Shown: positions 35,977 to 47,157 of the stretch, in pieces | Position numbering within the stretch: position 1 is the stretch's first letter | How the letters are laid out: each line of letters starts with the position of its first letter | Assembly (NCBI RefSeq): GCF_021347895.1 | Contig: NC_067127.1 | Location: 18,138,984 to 18,202,983 of the forward strand | Direction: 5' to 3' | DNA from: Acanthochromis polyacanthus | Lineage: Eukaryota > Chordata > Actinopteri > Pomacentridae | DNA length: 64,000 nucleotides | The notes under the pieces: model-generated | Seen by the model: only the letters and a program-made list of their open reading frames with translations | Databases searched by the model: none | What the model was told of the DNA's origin: nothing | Position numbers and translations under genes: made by a program

Positions 35977-36434
35977 CCTTCCTGTTGTCCTCATTTACAG
36001 GCACCAAAAAATATTGTTTCCTCGTCTGAAAAAAATCCAAAAAATCTGCAAAAAAAAATCCCCAAATTTCTGAAAATTTGCAAAACCTCCAGGAAGAAAA
36101 TTCCAATAATTCCCTAAAAATTTTCCTTGAAAGTTTTATTTTTAAAAAAATCCCGCAAATTTGGAAAGAAAATTCTTGTAAATATTTTCAAAAAAGAGCA
36201 AAAATATTCCCAAAAAAATCCTAAAAATATCTAAAGTGATTATATATATATCATTAAAAGGGTTTTTTGTTGTTGATTTTTAACATTTCTATTTTCCACC
36301 AAAAAAATGTTCAGAATTTCCCAAAAATGTTGAAAATGTGGACATCACAAGTTTCACTGTAAAAACATGTATTTTTTCCCCACATTTTTAAACTTTAAAA
36401 CAGGTCAATTTTGACCCACAGGACAACAGCAGGG
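35977..36434. mobile_element. TTAA-type (piggyBac-like) non-autonomous element
   Basis: The left end CCTTCCTGTTGTCC and right end GGACAACAGCAGGG are inverted. The right flank is TTAA (36435-36438); the left flank is TCAA (35973-35976), probably a mutated TTAA. The end sequence TTAA + CC(C)T resembles piggyBac. The interior is a run of A-rich 'ccaaaaaat' phrases and has no coding potential. I recognise it as a dispersed fish repeat. Confidence 0.7.
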
Positions 36435-36504
36435 TTAAACGTATTTTGAGTTTTCTTGTAAAATTCAACTCAAAACTAGATAATTTCAAGGTTGTTTGAC
36501 TTAA

Positions 36505-37422
36505 AGCTGCTTTCCGGAGTTTGAATCGCAGCGTCTTCCAAAACGCTGTTGGTCCCACCGTCCCTCCCTCTGATTTCGTCCCTTTATTTGTGCACGCGCG
36601 CAGTACATGAGAGAAGTGCCCGGAGTGCTGCAGCATATGGCCTGTTTTGCTGTTTTCCCCTCTTCTGCATTTAGTACATTTAGTAAATAATAAAGGAATT
36701 ACGTTAGAATGCTGTATTGAGTCTAACTTGTCCTAATACCAAAATAACATGAATCTGCTAGGACTAACGAGTAAAGTTTCAAGATGTGATTACACTCGTG
36801 TATCCCTCTCGATGATGTTGTTTATCAAACTTAGTGCATTTACGCGTGTATATGTGTTAGATTGTTCATTTATTTCTATCTAGAGTTCAGAATTGCATGA
36901 CTCCTCTGACGAAGAGTATGTCCCAGACGCCCCAACATCTTCCTCCAGAGGTCGGGCATCTAAACGAAGCCGTCAGGCGGGCTATGGAGGCCGTGGTCGG
37001 GGAGCGATGCGAGCACCCCGAGCCAAAAAACGTCCTGCAGTCTCTTGGCCTGACAAGCCGTGGGATTGGTAACTTTTCTGGAAGTTGCTGAGCCCTGATG
37101 CTCTCTCCTTCACTAGCAAAACAAATGTGCGCGCGGTTGCGTAGTGCGTAGCTCGCCCACCTCTGCATGGGCTTGCTTGCTGTGCGCGTAACCGTTGATT
37201 GACAGCATGACAAAGCTGAAGCTCGAACTTGATTGGTCGGCAGCAACCGGCGCTTTTTGGAATAACATGGGGGTCTATGAGAGGAAGGCGGAGCTCAGGA
37301 ATAAATTTTCATATCGTGTTATACTAACTTTATATTATAGTATCGAACTAGACTAACACATTTAAGCTTTGTTAAACAATGATACATAAATTGAAAACAA
37401 ACGGAAACTCCGGACAGCAGCT
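36505..37422. mobile_element. TTAA-flanked TIR element with a conserved-looking small ORF
   Basis: 918 bp with inverted ends AGCTGCTTTCCGGAGTTT and, as complement, AGCTGCTGTCCGGAGTTT (17 of 18 match). It is flanked on both sides by TTAA (36501-36504 and 37423-37426). TTAA targets fit the piggyBac or Kolobok superfamilies. It is GC-richer in the middle than its surroundings. There is no full transposase. Confidence 0.8.
36884..37072 (+). CDS. small ORF/exon-like segment inside the TTAA element
   Basis: After an acceptor-like pyrimidine tract ending ttctatctag, a plus-strand frame runs 62 codons to a TAA. It begins SSELHDSSDEEYVPDAP, is followed by a Ser/Arg/Gly-rich stretch (SSSRGRASKRSRQ, then GRGRGAMRAPRAKKRP), and ends KPWDW. 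There is no start Met in this frame, so it would be a 3' exon, or a captured or relict piece. The acidic N-part followed by a basic Arg/Lys/Gly-rich part looks like a nuclear, DNA- or RNA-binding tail. I do not recognise the family. A longer frame on the opposite strand (36887-37246) is treated as its shadow. Confidence 0.4.
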   Translation, partial: SSELHDSSDEEYVPDAPTSSSRGRASKRSRQAGYGGRGRGAMRAPRAKKRPAVSWPDKPWDW

Positions 37423-37565
37423 TTAAGATGCACTGTATTAAAAGAAGTCCCTCTATGTTGCTGAAATGTCCCTTGTTAAGTGAATTTATCACAAATCAAG
37501 TAGGATGAGACATTTTGACTAAAAATAAAACAAATAGACTTAGTAAGATTTTGAGTTTTTGCAGT

Positions 37566-39341
37566 GTGAACTCAAGGTTACAAGGCTGATGCTGAAAACA
37601 TGTGGTCTGTTTAACAAATGTAAAAAAGATGTTTGCTATCATTCTGACAAGACATTACAGTTACACAATGACCTTCTATACTGGCTTGCTGCTCATTTCA
37701 TTCTGTTTTGATGTGCTATCTTCTGCACACACCCCCCCCCCCCCCCCCCCCCCGCAAGCTTTTCAGAACAAACATATAATGCTCGCCTTCCTGTAGCTCG
37801 GTCGGGTTAGAGGTAAGCTGAGATTGTGCCTTCCCATTAATGTCACAGCAACGTCAAAAAAAATAAAATAAATTACAGTCACCAAGGCAACAAAATGATC
37901 CATCATTTTTAACAAAAATTTGTAAAAAGGCTACAAATTGCTTTGTTGATGATAGGGAACCAGTAATCTGGCTGTGCGTCATCTCTGTTAATAAAGCGTA
38001 GGGCACGTACAACCCAGGCAGCAAAAAAAAGAAAAAAAAAAGAAGCTACAAATCTTTGGTGTTTGCTTCATTTCAACGCGCCGTCCCGATGTTAATAAAT
38101 AACGGAACTTTAATGGATGGATAATACATCAAAATCACAGTCTCTTGTTCAGATCTGTGGCCTGCTGAATGCTGGATTGTCTATTTGTGGGGCTACACTG
38201 GGCTGAAAGCCGTTTGTGATGCTTGGGCAGTTCGTGGGGCACCTTATACAGTCCTAATGTCCTCAGAAGCAGCAGTGGCTGACCTCGGGTAATGAGGATT
38301 AATGCAGGATCAGATTGGAGTTTGTGCGTGTCCTGGCACACTTCTTCCACGCCATTCCCACCTGTCTCTTATTGATTGCGCTCATTGAGGGTTCATGTCG
38401 CTGTGAAGCCGGTGGGAACATGTGTTGAACGTGTCGAATGCAGGGCTCCAACAGAAGGAAGTCGGATAGTAACACAGAGAGGAAGCAGAATGAGAGAGAG
38501 GGGATGTGCAAGCCCTAGAGAATGAGGAGTAATGGAACGATAAAAAATGCGGTAACAGAGGAGTTTCAGGTAAAGAAATATTGAATATTGTTTTCTGACA
38601 TGGACCAGTGCTTCTACAAGAATGTATTGGTTTTATATTTATCATTATGTATGAATCTAGACCAGTGCTGCCGTACGTTTACTCTAAAAATGCAGCATAC
38701 ATCTATAGTTTTACTGAAACACGCAGGATGTCGTTTTCTTTCCGACACTACTTGCTATCAAATCCTATACTTTGTTTCTAAGTGTGGCTTATACATAACA
38801 GTTTGTCTGGTTTGGTATCATGGTTTAATTGCTGTGACATTTCATGGGATTTCTTTTTTTAATCTCCCCAGCTGTCTCTTCCAATCCTTTAGCAGCCAAA
38901 CAATAAATAAACTCCAGCATAAAACAACCTGCCAACCATATCTCTCATTAAGCGAAAAAAAAAAAAGTTCCAGCAAAAACTGGCAATATTTTCATCTTCC
39001 TTCGCAGCCATTAGTGAGACGATTCCTCAAGTTTTCAACATGTTTTTCTCTCTCTTCCCTCTCAGCGGTGATGTCCCATATTCGAAGATTCCTCTCATAC
39101 ATCGCATCTAAATATAGGCTTTAATGGCTGCTGAGCAAGAACCAGGTTTAAAAAAAAAAGAAAAAGAAAATACAAACACAAAGGAATGTAGGTGTCACCG
39201 AGACCAGGTGGAACAGTATGGGAATGGGTGTTTTTCTTGTCCACTGGAATGTATACAAGACCCAGTCGGTCTCTAGGAGAGGGGAGGTGGGCTTGGCGGC
39301 TTGGTGAGGGTGCTGGGGGGAGTCTCGGTGGTGGCCACTAG
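37566..39341. other. sequence between the transposon nest and the plpp4 stop
   Basis: Probable 3' UTR or proximal flank of plpp4. It includes a (C)22 run at 37732-37753 and A-rich patches near 38022-38041. A 178-codon plus-strand open frame at 38588-39124 has no recognisable similarity and is not called as a gene. Confidence 0.45.
37732..37753. repeat. (C)22 homopolymer
   Basis: Twenty-two C in a row following a short CA tract. The length is likely unreliable in assembly. Confidence 0.9.
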
Positions 39342-39549
39342 TCATACTGGCCCTTCAGTCAACCCCTCCAGGGGCAGGGTGGTGGCGTTGTCGGTGGGCT
39401 GCGGGTCGTCCTGAGGGTGCGAGGGCGTGTGGGTGGCAGCAGCCAGACTGGCATAAGGCAGGTGGCAATCCATGTGCAGGAAGGGGGGTAGTGCTGGCGG
39501 TAGCAGATGTACGCAAACAGCAACCCGATCACCCCTCCAACAAAGGCGT
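39342..39549 (-). CDS. plpp4: plpp4 exon 7, terminal coding exon, with an apparent 1-base frameshift
   Basis: Starts after acceptor ttttgcag by completing Asp, then reads AFVGGVIGLLFAYICYRQ (transmembrane segment 6) and HYPP. The conserved continuation (FLHMDCHLPYASL ... LPLEGLTEGPV, then TGA at 39342-39344) is in the neighbouring frame. The switch falls on a run of six C (G on the plus strand, 39483-39488) where seven would restore the frame. The coding part is 208 nt, one short of the length the phases require. As written, the protein instead ends in about 40 unrelated residues, stopping near 39359. With one base added the total would be about 274 residues including the unseen exon 1, close to the usual PLPP4 length (about 271). 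A sequencing or assembly slip in the homopolymer is likeliest; a real allele is possible. The C-terminal LPLEG-TEGPV is what I know from PLPP4 rather than PLPP5. Confidence 0.93.
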
Positions 39550-41093
39550 CTGCAAAACACATATATTTTAAGGTTTGCATTTATAGATAAACTTAGCTTG
39601 TGTGGGCGACATGAAATACCACCTGCTCTTCGAATCAGCTCAGTTAATTAGACATTGTTGCATGTGTACGTAACGTGAAGTGAACATTCATCAAGCCTGA
39701 CGACTTCAGAGGTTGATAAAAGTAACACAAGAGGCAAGGCAATGAATCTGTTCCACTGAGCACTTGCCTGTGGACAGGCTGTGTCTGTTACTCTGTCAAA
39801 CACCGAACAGTTTCGTATTATACCTGCCCACCTTTAAGCTATAATATATCACCTAATATCACAGTGCCATGGTGAATACTAAGCCTATATTGCCGCGTAT
39901 AGATCAAAATGACACAGCCAGCTGGCGTCTGAAGGAGCTGAAGTTGAGGCTTTCCTAATATCAAAATTATATTTTTCCATAGGTCTCACTTTATTTTCTC
40001 CTTCTGGCTGAAATGAAAAATAATGTAACATCGATTTCCACCATTCAGGCACGCTACAATGCATGAGCTTGCCCTGCGAATGTTTCATCAACCCCTGTCA
40101 GCTGAATTTAATAGACTGTGACTTGATGCATATATTAGTTTGTTGGCCTCATTGAGACAGTGATTGGAAGCCCAGCCTTTTCCTCTGCGAGGACAGAGTG
40201 CACCTCTAAAGTGCAAAAGGATGGCTAGAACATTAGTATCCATCAAGCGTGGTGTAGCAGCTCGGCTAATGGGGCTCCCAGCTTGTGTTTACACTGGGAG
40301 CAGATTGAAGCCCCTCAAGTTTAATGGGCTGCACCACTGCTGCTTATTTACAGTCGGCTGAGGACAGGGAGGAGAAAGAAATACAAAGATGACTCAAAGT
40401 GATCAGCTTGCCCGCGACTACTGTATATGTTACACTTTTGATGTAAATAAATCCTGTTTGTAAAGAGAGTTGTCTGTTCTGTAGCTGCCCTGCTACCCAG
40501 GAGCATATGGCTCCTTAAAACTAATTAACACCATATGACAGAGCTGTCATCATATTATCACATATTCTTTCCAACACCCCACCCACATATGCATTCCCGT
40601 CTCTCTGTCCCCTCAAGTCTGAAGCTTGTTATTTTAATCTGCTTCCAATGGTGCTGAATGAAATGTTACCTCACTGTTATTTGACGCAGTTTTCATGAAA
40701 TCAAAACCATTACGGAATAACTGCAACAAAGCAGTCTCATGAGACACAATTTTCAGCCTGTTGGGCAAATGAGCAGCCTGCCCAGCCTGACTTAGTGTAC
40801 ATCATTATGTTTTCTTTCCCTCAATTTGTCAGTCATGCTGATTAAGATAAAATTTTTGCATGATTACAGTAGTACAGCTGTTTCAAATGTAGGCCTGGTA
40901 AATTATCTGTGTCACAATTATAAATGTGCCATGAGCCACATTTGATTGAAACAGATTTCTGAATATCTATCTTGCTGCAGCTGGCAGAAGCAGATTTAAC
41001 ACTATGTCAGATAAAAGGACACAGAGTTTGTGTGAGAGTGATTTTGATAAATGCAGGAAAATCTCGTTCGTATGTGTGAGCTGCTGGGCGGAC
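39550..41093 (-). other. plpp4: plpp4 intron 6
   Basis: A 1.5-kb intron with donor gtccgccc and acceptor ttttgcag. I see no repeat family or coding sequence in it. AT-rich, non-repetitive stretches such as 40770-40900 could be conserved non-coding DNA, but that needs a fish alignment. Confidence 0.85.
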
Positions 41094-41264
41094 CTTGCCA
41101 GTGGTGTTTGTAGTCGCAGGTCCGGGACAATGCGATCATCATAGCGCTGTAAAGAGGCAGCACCATGGCACAGAGACGCCAGCTACGCCCTCGACCCTGA
41201 TCCGTAAAACACTGGAGCTTTCCCGCCAGGTAGAAGGAGGTGAAGCCGAGACCGGAAAATGCAA
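41094..41264 (-). CDS. plpp4: plpp4 exon 6 (catalytic motif C3)
   Basis: A 171-nt exon encoding [19 protein letters not shown] (transmembrane segment 4), a short basic loop [26 protein letters not shown] (segment 5), and [11 protein letters not shown]. With the Asp split across the next junction this gives SRX5HX3D, the PAP2 motif C3 whose His is the nucleophile that forms the phospho-enzyme. The acceptor is gctccag and the donor is G|gtccgccc, a weaker-looking donor than the others. Phases match exon 5 (split Phe) and exon 7 (split Asp). There is no frame break. The intron to exon 5 is 8.7 kb and the intron to exon 7 is 1.5 kb. Confidence 0.96.
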
Positions 41265-41362
41265 CTGGAGCAGGGAGACAAAGAGAAACAGCAGCAAATC
41301 AGCAGTGAACATTAAGCATCAGCATTCAGCTTGAAAAACTGTCATCTGGACTGAGAAATCCA

Positions 41363-41386
41363 TGTGTGTGTGTGTGTGTGTGTGTG
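41363..41386. repeat. (GT)12 microsatellite
   Basis: GT dinucleotides in plpp4 intron 5, close to exon 6. Confidence 0.95.
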
Positions 41387-43591
41387 ATAACAAAGCATTT
41401 TAGAAAAACGTAATGAAGAAAGCTGATGGGAGTGTTGCAGTTCATCCACTGCGGTTAATCGCACTGAGGGATGGAACTGCCATCTGTCAGGGGAAAAACC
41501 TCTGTACTAAATCACTGTTGCGGGTGCCTGAGAGCAGACAATTACATCTACAGAGCTATACTAAGCACAAACCGCACACTAAAGAAGACTTATTTAACAA
41601 TATGCAATCACTTGCAAAGTGTGCATGTGGCCTCAGTGTGCATTGCGCATCTCAAAATTAGGTTACTAGTGATTGGTTCCATTCATAGCACTGCCTATAA
41701 GACAGATAAGAAAGGGGACTATATATGTCCCAAATTACACCACCTTTCAAGATCCGCGGAGTTGATAAATTATTGGTGCATAGTTGCGGCACAACCTTGA
41801 TTTTGTCCGAGAACCCTCCTCTGCATCGGTGTGTGTTGAGTTCACAGTGAAAAATAAAGCCCTGTGTGAGAAATGAGTGCGAGTGGAGAGACCCTTCCTG
41901 TGTAAGAAAAACAGCAGCCGTGTAATTGTACGAATTAAAGGTTGTGTGATGGAGCCATAAGAGGTGGTGCTGAGACAGGGCCAGTAGTTTACTGCTACAG
42001 CCGGCCAAACAGCACCCATCAGCACCCATCAGCTGCCCATTTGTCACTCAACCCACAAACTGGCCAAGAATACTAAGGACACCAGAACACGTGTGCAGCC
42101 TGTAGAGAGAGAGAGAGAGGAAGGACGGTGGGAAGAGAAGGCAGGAAGTCCAGCTGTCTCAGAGACTGTCCTGCTGTCAAGGAGGGGGAGTCGGTTCCAT
42201 TAAAAACTCAACATTTTCCATCAGGCGGTGTGCACCAATATATTGTGTGGCTGGTTTAGGCTGATATTGGGTTTTTATTTCCAAATGGTTCTACAGGTTG
42301 GAGGTTATGGATATGTTACACTTTGCTTGATTGGATTTTTCCTTTAAAATTGATTCCTAAATTGAACTCCTTTGCAGGACTGAATGGAATGTCTAATGTG
42401 AGCTTTTTGGTTGGACTCCACTATTGTGTGCTGCATCTTGTTGTTGTTGCAAGCCGACATGTCCAGCTGATGTGAGTTAAATGTGGCCAAAAAGAGGGCA
42501 CAGGCTGGATAAGGAAGCTTTCCCAAATTGTGTGGAGCACAGAAACCCAAAAATCATGCTTCTGGGAGGATATATGCAAATATTTCTGCGTATCTACAAA
42601 GAAAATGGTGTTTTGGTTGACTGGTAGACTGTAGATTCTCTCTGCCAACTCTTAACAACACATTGTACGGCTCTGCACCTCCAACAAGCTTAGTGGTAGA
42701 CTTGAAAATGAATCACTGGGACTGAAGTAGACCCAGATCCAAAATCCCAAAAGAAAAATATTAAAACTGTACAGCTGGGCGGGCACTTATAGAAAATTAG
42801 CCCTAAGCTTTAAAGTGGGCGAGCAGATGATAGACTGAATTCACCCATAAATAAAGTTAACAAAGTCAGTCAGTTGAAACAATCCATAAAAACAAGGGAA
42901 ATATGAATCATGCTGCAAGTTAATTGGCACCTTGTGGTTTAGAAAACACTGCACATAGTCATCATCGCCACCCACAAAGTGTACCGCACGGGTTTTGTAG
43001 ACAACAACACATCACTTTTCAGGCTCTCTTCATCAGTCCTTCTGTTCGGAGGTTATGAACAAGCCTGCAAAGATGCACAGCCTCAGCATCCCTCAGTGTC
43101 CATCCATCTCACTTCTGGGCGACCTCTGCACATTCCCAATCGCACGGCAGTGCAGCAGCTCACACCATTCATTTTAATAGCTTTAACCACGGCTAAGACA
43201 ATTTCATTAGTCATTTGGAAAGACAGAACTAAATTATCCATGAGCCACACGCTTGGGCTGCTGGCTGAGCATTTCAACCTTAAAAGAGCAGTTTAACAGT
43301 ACAAAATGAAACGTTTCCGAGATATCCTCTCGTCGGTCTGTAGCACTGATCCCACATCACCATAGCATTACCTGAACACTGAAAGAAAAGCGTCAGTGAA
43401 TCATAATGGGCCACTTCACCTGCATTATTTGACTCTAATATATATTATAAAGTGTGCTTTGCCTGCTTTGAATCTTCTTCTGTATTGCTGTTATGGATCG
43501 AAAATCATCTCCCACATGGTATTTCTCTGTGAAGACAGCAGCAGTGATCCAGTTAACTGCTATTAGCCATTATCGTTACTCATTCAGAGTG

Positions 43592-43661
43592 ACAGGAGCT
43601 GGAGCCTGTCCAAGCACGCATTGAAAGGGAGGCAGGGAAGCACCCCGGACAGGTCACCAAA
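43592..43661 (-). mobile_element. SINE fragment, same family as 9014-9376
   Basis: 'agctggagcctgtccaagc' and 'caccccggacaggtcacca' match the body of the SINE at 9014-9376 (about 9070-9130). Only about 70 bp remain. Confidence 0.7.
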
Positions 43662-46639
43662 CTCTCAGAAGACAAACGCACTTAAGCACTCACAGCTGAA
43701 CACTTCAAATGTACATTACAGTCCCAGCTTATTTGTGGTGTATTTGCACATCCTTGTAGCTGCTGCTTCAGTCAAACACTTTGGCATTGTTGGTTTTAGA
43801 TGTTAAACTGTGCTAATGCTCAGTTTAAACCTCTGTGCACCACAAACTTTAAAACATTCCTGCACCTATTTAGAAATTTACTGACAGAAAGCATGAACAG
43901 ATTAAACCCAGCTATCTGAAAAAAAAAAACCCCAGCAATCTGCATCTGAATTAACAAGGTATTATGAAAATGTCTCATTGTAGGAGAAACTTGGACAGTA
44001 ACAGGAATATTTTGTTTTACATTCTACACACAACCAATATGTTTGCAGACACAGTGAGTCAACATCTCGAGGATTAAACCACTAAAAATGCACTTTGGCG
44101 ATATGAATAATGCATGAGTTGGAACAGCTAGTATGTGTCCCGCACAAGGGACACACAAAGAAACGCAAAGACACATTTCTTCATGTGAAATTTGCATAAT
44201 TAACTAAGCCAGTGGGTTATACAATGAATGCTCGGTTTATTCGATATGTGCTGAGGGGTGCTCCTCGAGACGCAGCAGGAGTCCAAGACAGGCCAGGGGA
44301 CAGAGAGGAGGCCATGGAAGGCAAAAAAAAGATGAAAAAAAACCATCATCATGGTAATGAATCGGCTTCATGTGTTTCAAAAGCCTTTAACAGTAATTCC
44401 CTTGAGAGAAAACAAAGACGCCTAATGAGAGTGATGAGCACAGTGCGATTGCTTTGTTCATCTTCAAACAAGCTCAAGGTCCGCTCAGAAATTTCAACCA
44501 ATTCCAATTGCACTTTTTCAAAGCAAATGGGAAGATTGGATTTCTGCAAACATTTTGACACACCAGTGACATAATATAAGAAAAGAATGATAATTTAAAA
44601 AAAAAAATCTTTCAGCCACATTGTTGTCCTCTTTTCTGTAAAATATGACGATTTAAAAAAGCAGTCACTCCATGAATATGAAAATCAATCAAACATCTAT
44701 CAAACATCAGAGACACTCATAACTCCATCTAGGTGCATTCAGTGTTTCAAGCAACATGGAACATTTGGGGTTTTTTTGTGTGTCAGCACCATGAAAGCCT
44801 ATTTATTGCTTTTACTCGACACTTAAAATAATCAATCGGAAAAATATTTTTTGAATTTGCCTTTTTATTTTCTTCAGTGTTCTCCTAAAAGTGGTTGCTT
44901 GATCCTGAGATATAACGTAGCCATTAGGAGCCTTCTGTCATGTTTTGTACAGTTATTTCTTGTATGACAGCAACATATTTGTACCATGTTTGAGTGTTCA
45001 GTGAATTACCAAAAGCCACTTGAGTTCTCTTCAGTCTTAACTACATTAACTTTATTAAGCCTCGGAAGTTTCTTTAATAAACATCATCAAGTTGAACTTT
45101 TCATTTGTCCGGTACTTTGGCAAAAGTACAAATATTAAATTCTAAGCTCACATAGTCCAGTCAAAACAGACTAATTACATCGCCATCCTCAGTTTCATTG
45201 TGTTTACTGATAATGATCAAATGTTTTGCAAAATGCTTAACCAAGGGAGTAAACATTTTAATCAGGGGTTGAATTGACTGAACATATCGAGGCTAAGCCA
45301 TGGAGGAACAATCTAACTCTCAGCATCCATCTTCAACAATGTATATATTTTTACAATTCTCTGTAGCAATAATTCATGCAATGACAAAAATACAATTTCA
45401 CTCCAACCATAAGCTCTTCATCCTTTACACTGTCAGTAGGTTTCCCTGTAAACCACCTCGCAGATCAGTCCTCTCTTTGGCCTGTCAGAAGGTGCAGATG
45501 GCAGTCAAGGTGAGAACTGCAGGGGAGCTCAGCTCTTCTTAGTAAGACATGAACTCCCCTGGTTTGGGGGAGTCTCTAAAATATTGACAATGTGCTATTT
45601 TTGGCATGTTTTTTTGTTTATGTTAATGTACCTTCATCATCAAAGATTGCATAAAAAATTAGGCTGCAATTGATGTATGATTCATGCATAAGTGGGAGTC
45701 ATGCCGTTCTTGCTGTGTGGCGGCACAATAGCATAAGCTTCACTTACTTTAACTCAAAGATTAGAACAAAAAACAAGCTTTGTTGATGCTTAACACTGTA
45801 AAACAAAAAGGATCAAACATAATTCCATGTGGGGATGAGAGCGGGCAGCAGTGGCAGCTACTTTTTATTTGCCTTCATATTCTTGTCATTCTTACTCTTA
45901 GTTATAAGAAAAAGTGTTACATAAAAGTTAAACTAATGCTTTATCAATGTTTCATTTCTGGCCATGGAAAGTCATTAAGTAATTCTTACACTACTGGCAT
46001 GGAAGGATGAATGGCAAAGCAGAGTCAGAGGTCAGAAACTTACATGGGAGACCTCATTTTATAACATAATGGATAACAAAATAAAGCTGATATGCTATTT
46101 TAATAACTTAAATGCTGATTTCTACTAACTGCTTTTCCACAAGATGTAGGCCTGTTTAGAACAAGCTAGCTTTGACATTAAACTGAAGTTCAGCTTAAAC
46201 TGTAAAGCGAGCTAGTGTAGTTTGAGCAGAATATTAAAGAATCTCAAATTTCATGAAGTAATGTAAGATGGTTTGACCATTTCTGAGCTATAACTTTATT
46301 CATGTCAGCATATATTTTAATACTGTAGAATATAAAATTATCTATTTTTTAATTTACCCATTGAAACACCTGGTCCGTGCATATTAATTAATTCATATTA
46401 TTATGCTCGCCTCCTTTAGCGGCAAACTCACGCTGTCATTCCTATTTTTGATACTGATACACAACAGAGTACCTTTAAAGGAAGGTTTGTTAACATAGAT
46501 CATAGTTGTAGTTTATAGTTAAATTATACTGATTAATGTCAGCCTCTGTATATGTAAATTGGTTTCCTGTCAAACCTCAAAGACTCCCCACTTTCAATTT
46601 TCCGATTTAACCCCTGCCAGCAAACATTATCCCTGCTAA

Positions 46640-46752
46640 ACATCCACATTAACAGTGCTAACATGTGTATGTCAACATGCTGACATTAGCATTTAGCTCA
46701 GCATGCTTGAGGAATCACAAAGAACCACCAATGTGGCTGTAGACTTCCACCT
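46640..46752. repeat. fish interspersed repeat fragment
   Basis: 'tcaacatgctgacattagca' and 'atttagctcagcatgc', then 'aatgtggctgtagact', match a recurrent teleost repeat. The copy at 50730-51050 covers other parts of the same family. Confidence 0.5.
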
Positions 46753-46766
46753 GTGGTCTTTTTATT

Positions 46767-47157
46767 ACTTCGCCAAGGAATGTGGCGGAGTTATGTGATG
46801 ATTGACATACGTTTGTTCTTCCATCTGTTAGCAACATTAGTCAAAAATGGACTTAAGGATTTGGATGAAATTTTTGTCGAAAGTCAGAAATGACCACCTG
46901 ATTTGACTTTGGCAGTGATCTGGCTTATAGTCTGGATCCACGGATTTCTTAAAGATTTCTGTATCATTGCGAGATAGCGGCACAGCGTCACTGTAACTAT
47001 GACAACAAGTGAACACTACGTCAGCTGCCTGCTGACGATCACATGACTGCGATCCTGCTACAAATCCACTACTGCGGACTTATCAGGACTATTCCGTTGG
47101 AAATGATACAAAGACTGAGCAGCCTTGGCAGAGTACTGCGCTCTCTGAGTGCTTTTC
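46767..47157. repeat. fish interspersed repeat with ACTTCGCCAAGG end
   Basis: Starts ACTTCGCCAAGGAATGTGG and ends 'tgcgctctctgagtgctttt', the same right end as 9531-9834. Internal blocks 'ttatagtctggatccacgg' and 'gcgagatagcggcacagcg' are typical of the family. Confidence 0.7.

Larger units (their letters stand above)
35665..37565. mobile_element. hAT-like non-autonomous repeat with two nested elements
   Basis: The left end GCACTGGATAAAAATGACC (35664) and right end GAGTTTTTGCAGTGTG (about 37553-37568) are imperfect inverted ends of the CACTGNAAAAA type. The outer sequence is rich in 'acaagtgaaaaa', 'cttgaaataag' and similar words, typical of a common fish repeat. Two TTAA-type elements sit inside, at 35977-36434 and 36505-37422. 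No clear target duplication was found for the outer element. Confidence 0.6.
34190..39341 (-). other. 3' flank and probable 3' UTR side of plpp4
   Basis: Downstream of the plpp4 stop. No canonical AATAAA on the minus strand is found close to the stop. ATTAAA variants occur at 38858-38863, 38824-38829 and near 38113. AATAAA occurs near 36137 and 36586, inside transposon copies, and at 34648-34653 and 34212-34217, outside the large nest. The transcript end therefore cannot be fixed. The stretch also holds (C)22 at 37732-37753, (C)12 at 35140-35151, a short CA-rich tract near 35470-35500, and the nested transposon block 35665-37565. I see no other gene in it. Confidence 0.35.

Noticed and set aside
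36887..37246. 119-codon minus-strand frame inside the TTAA element
   Set aside because: Antisense to a frame with an acceptor site and biased composition; no family similarity of its own.
38588..39124. The longest open frame in the window (178 codons, plus strand), antisense to the plpp4 3' side
   Set aside because: No recognisable domain, Ser/Phe/Cys-rich composition as expected of AT-rich DNA, and no promoter or splice context. A frame of this length can occur by chance in 64 kb of AT-rich sequence.
41658..42047. 129-codon minus-strand frame, same strand as plpp4, within intron 5
   Set aside because: It does not match any part of PLPP4, the exon phases already join without it, and overlapping frames are equally open.
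44212..44574. 120-codon plus-strand frame in plpp4 intron 5
   Set aside because: No similarity to a known family, runs through an A-rich tract giving poly-Lys, and no splice or transcript evidence.
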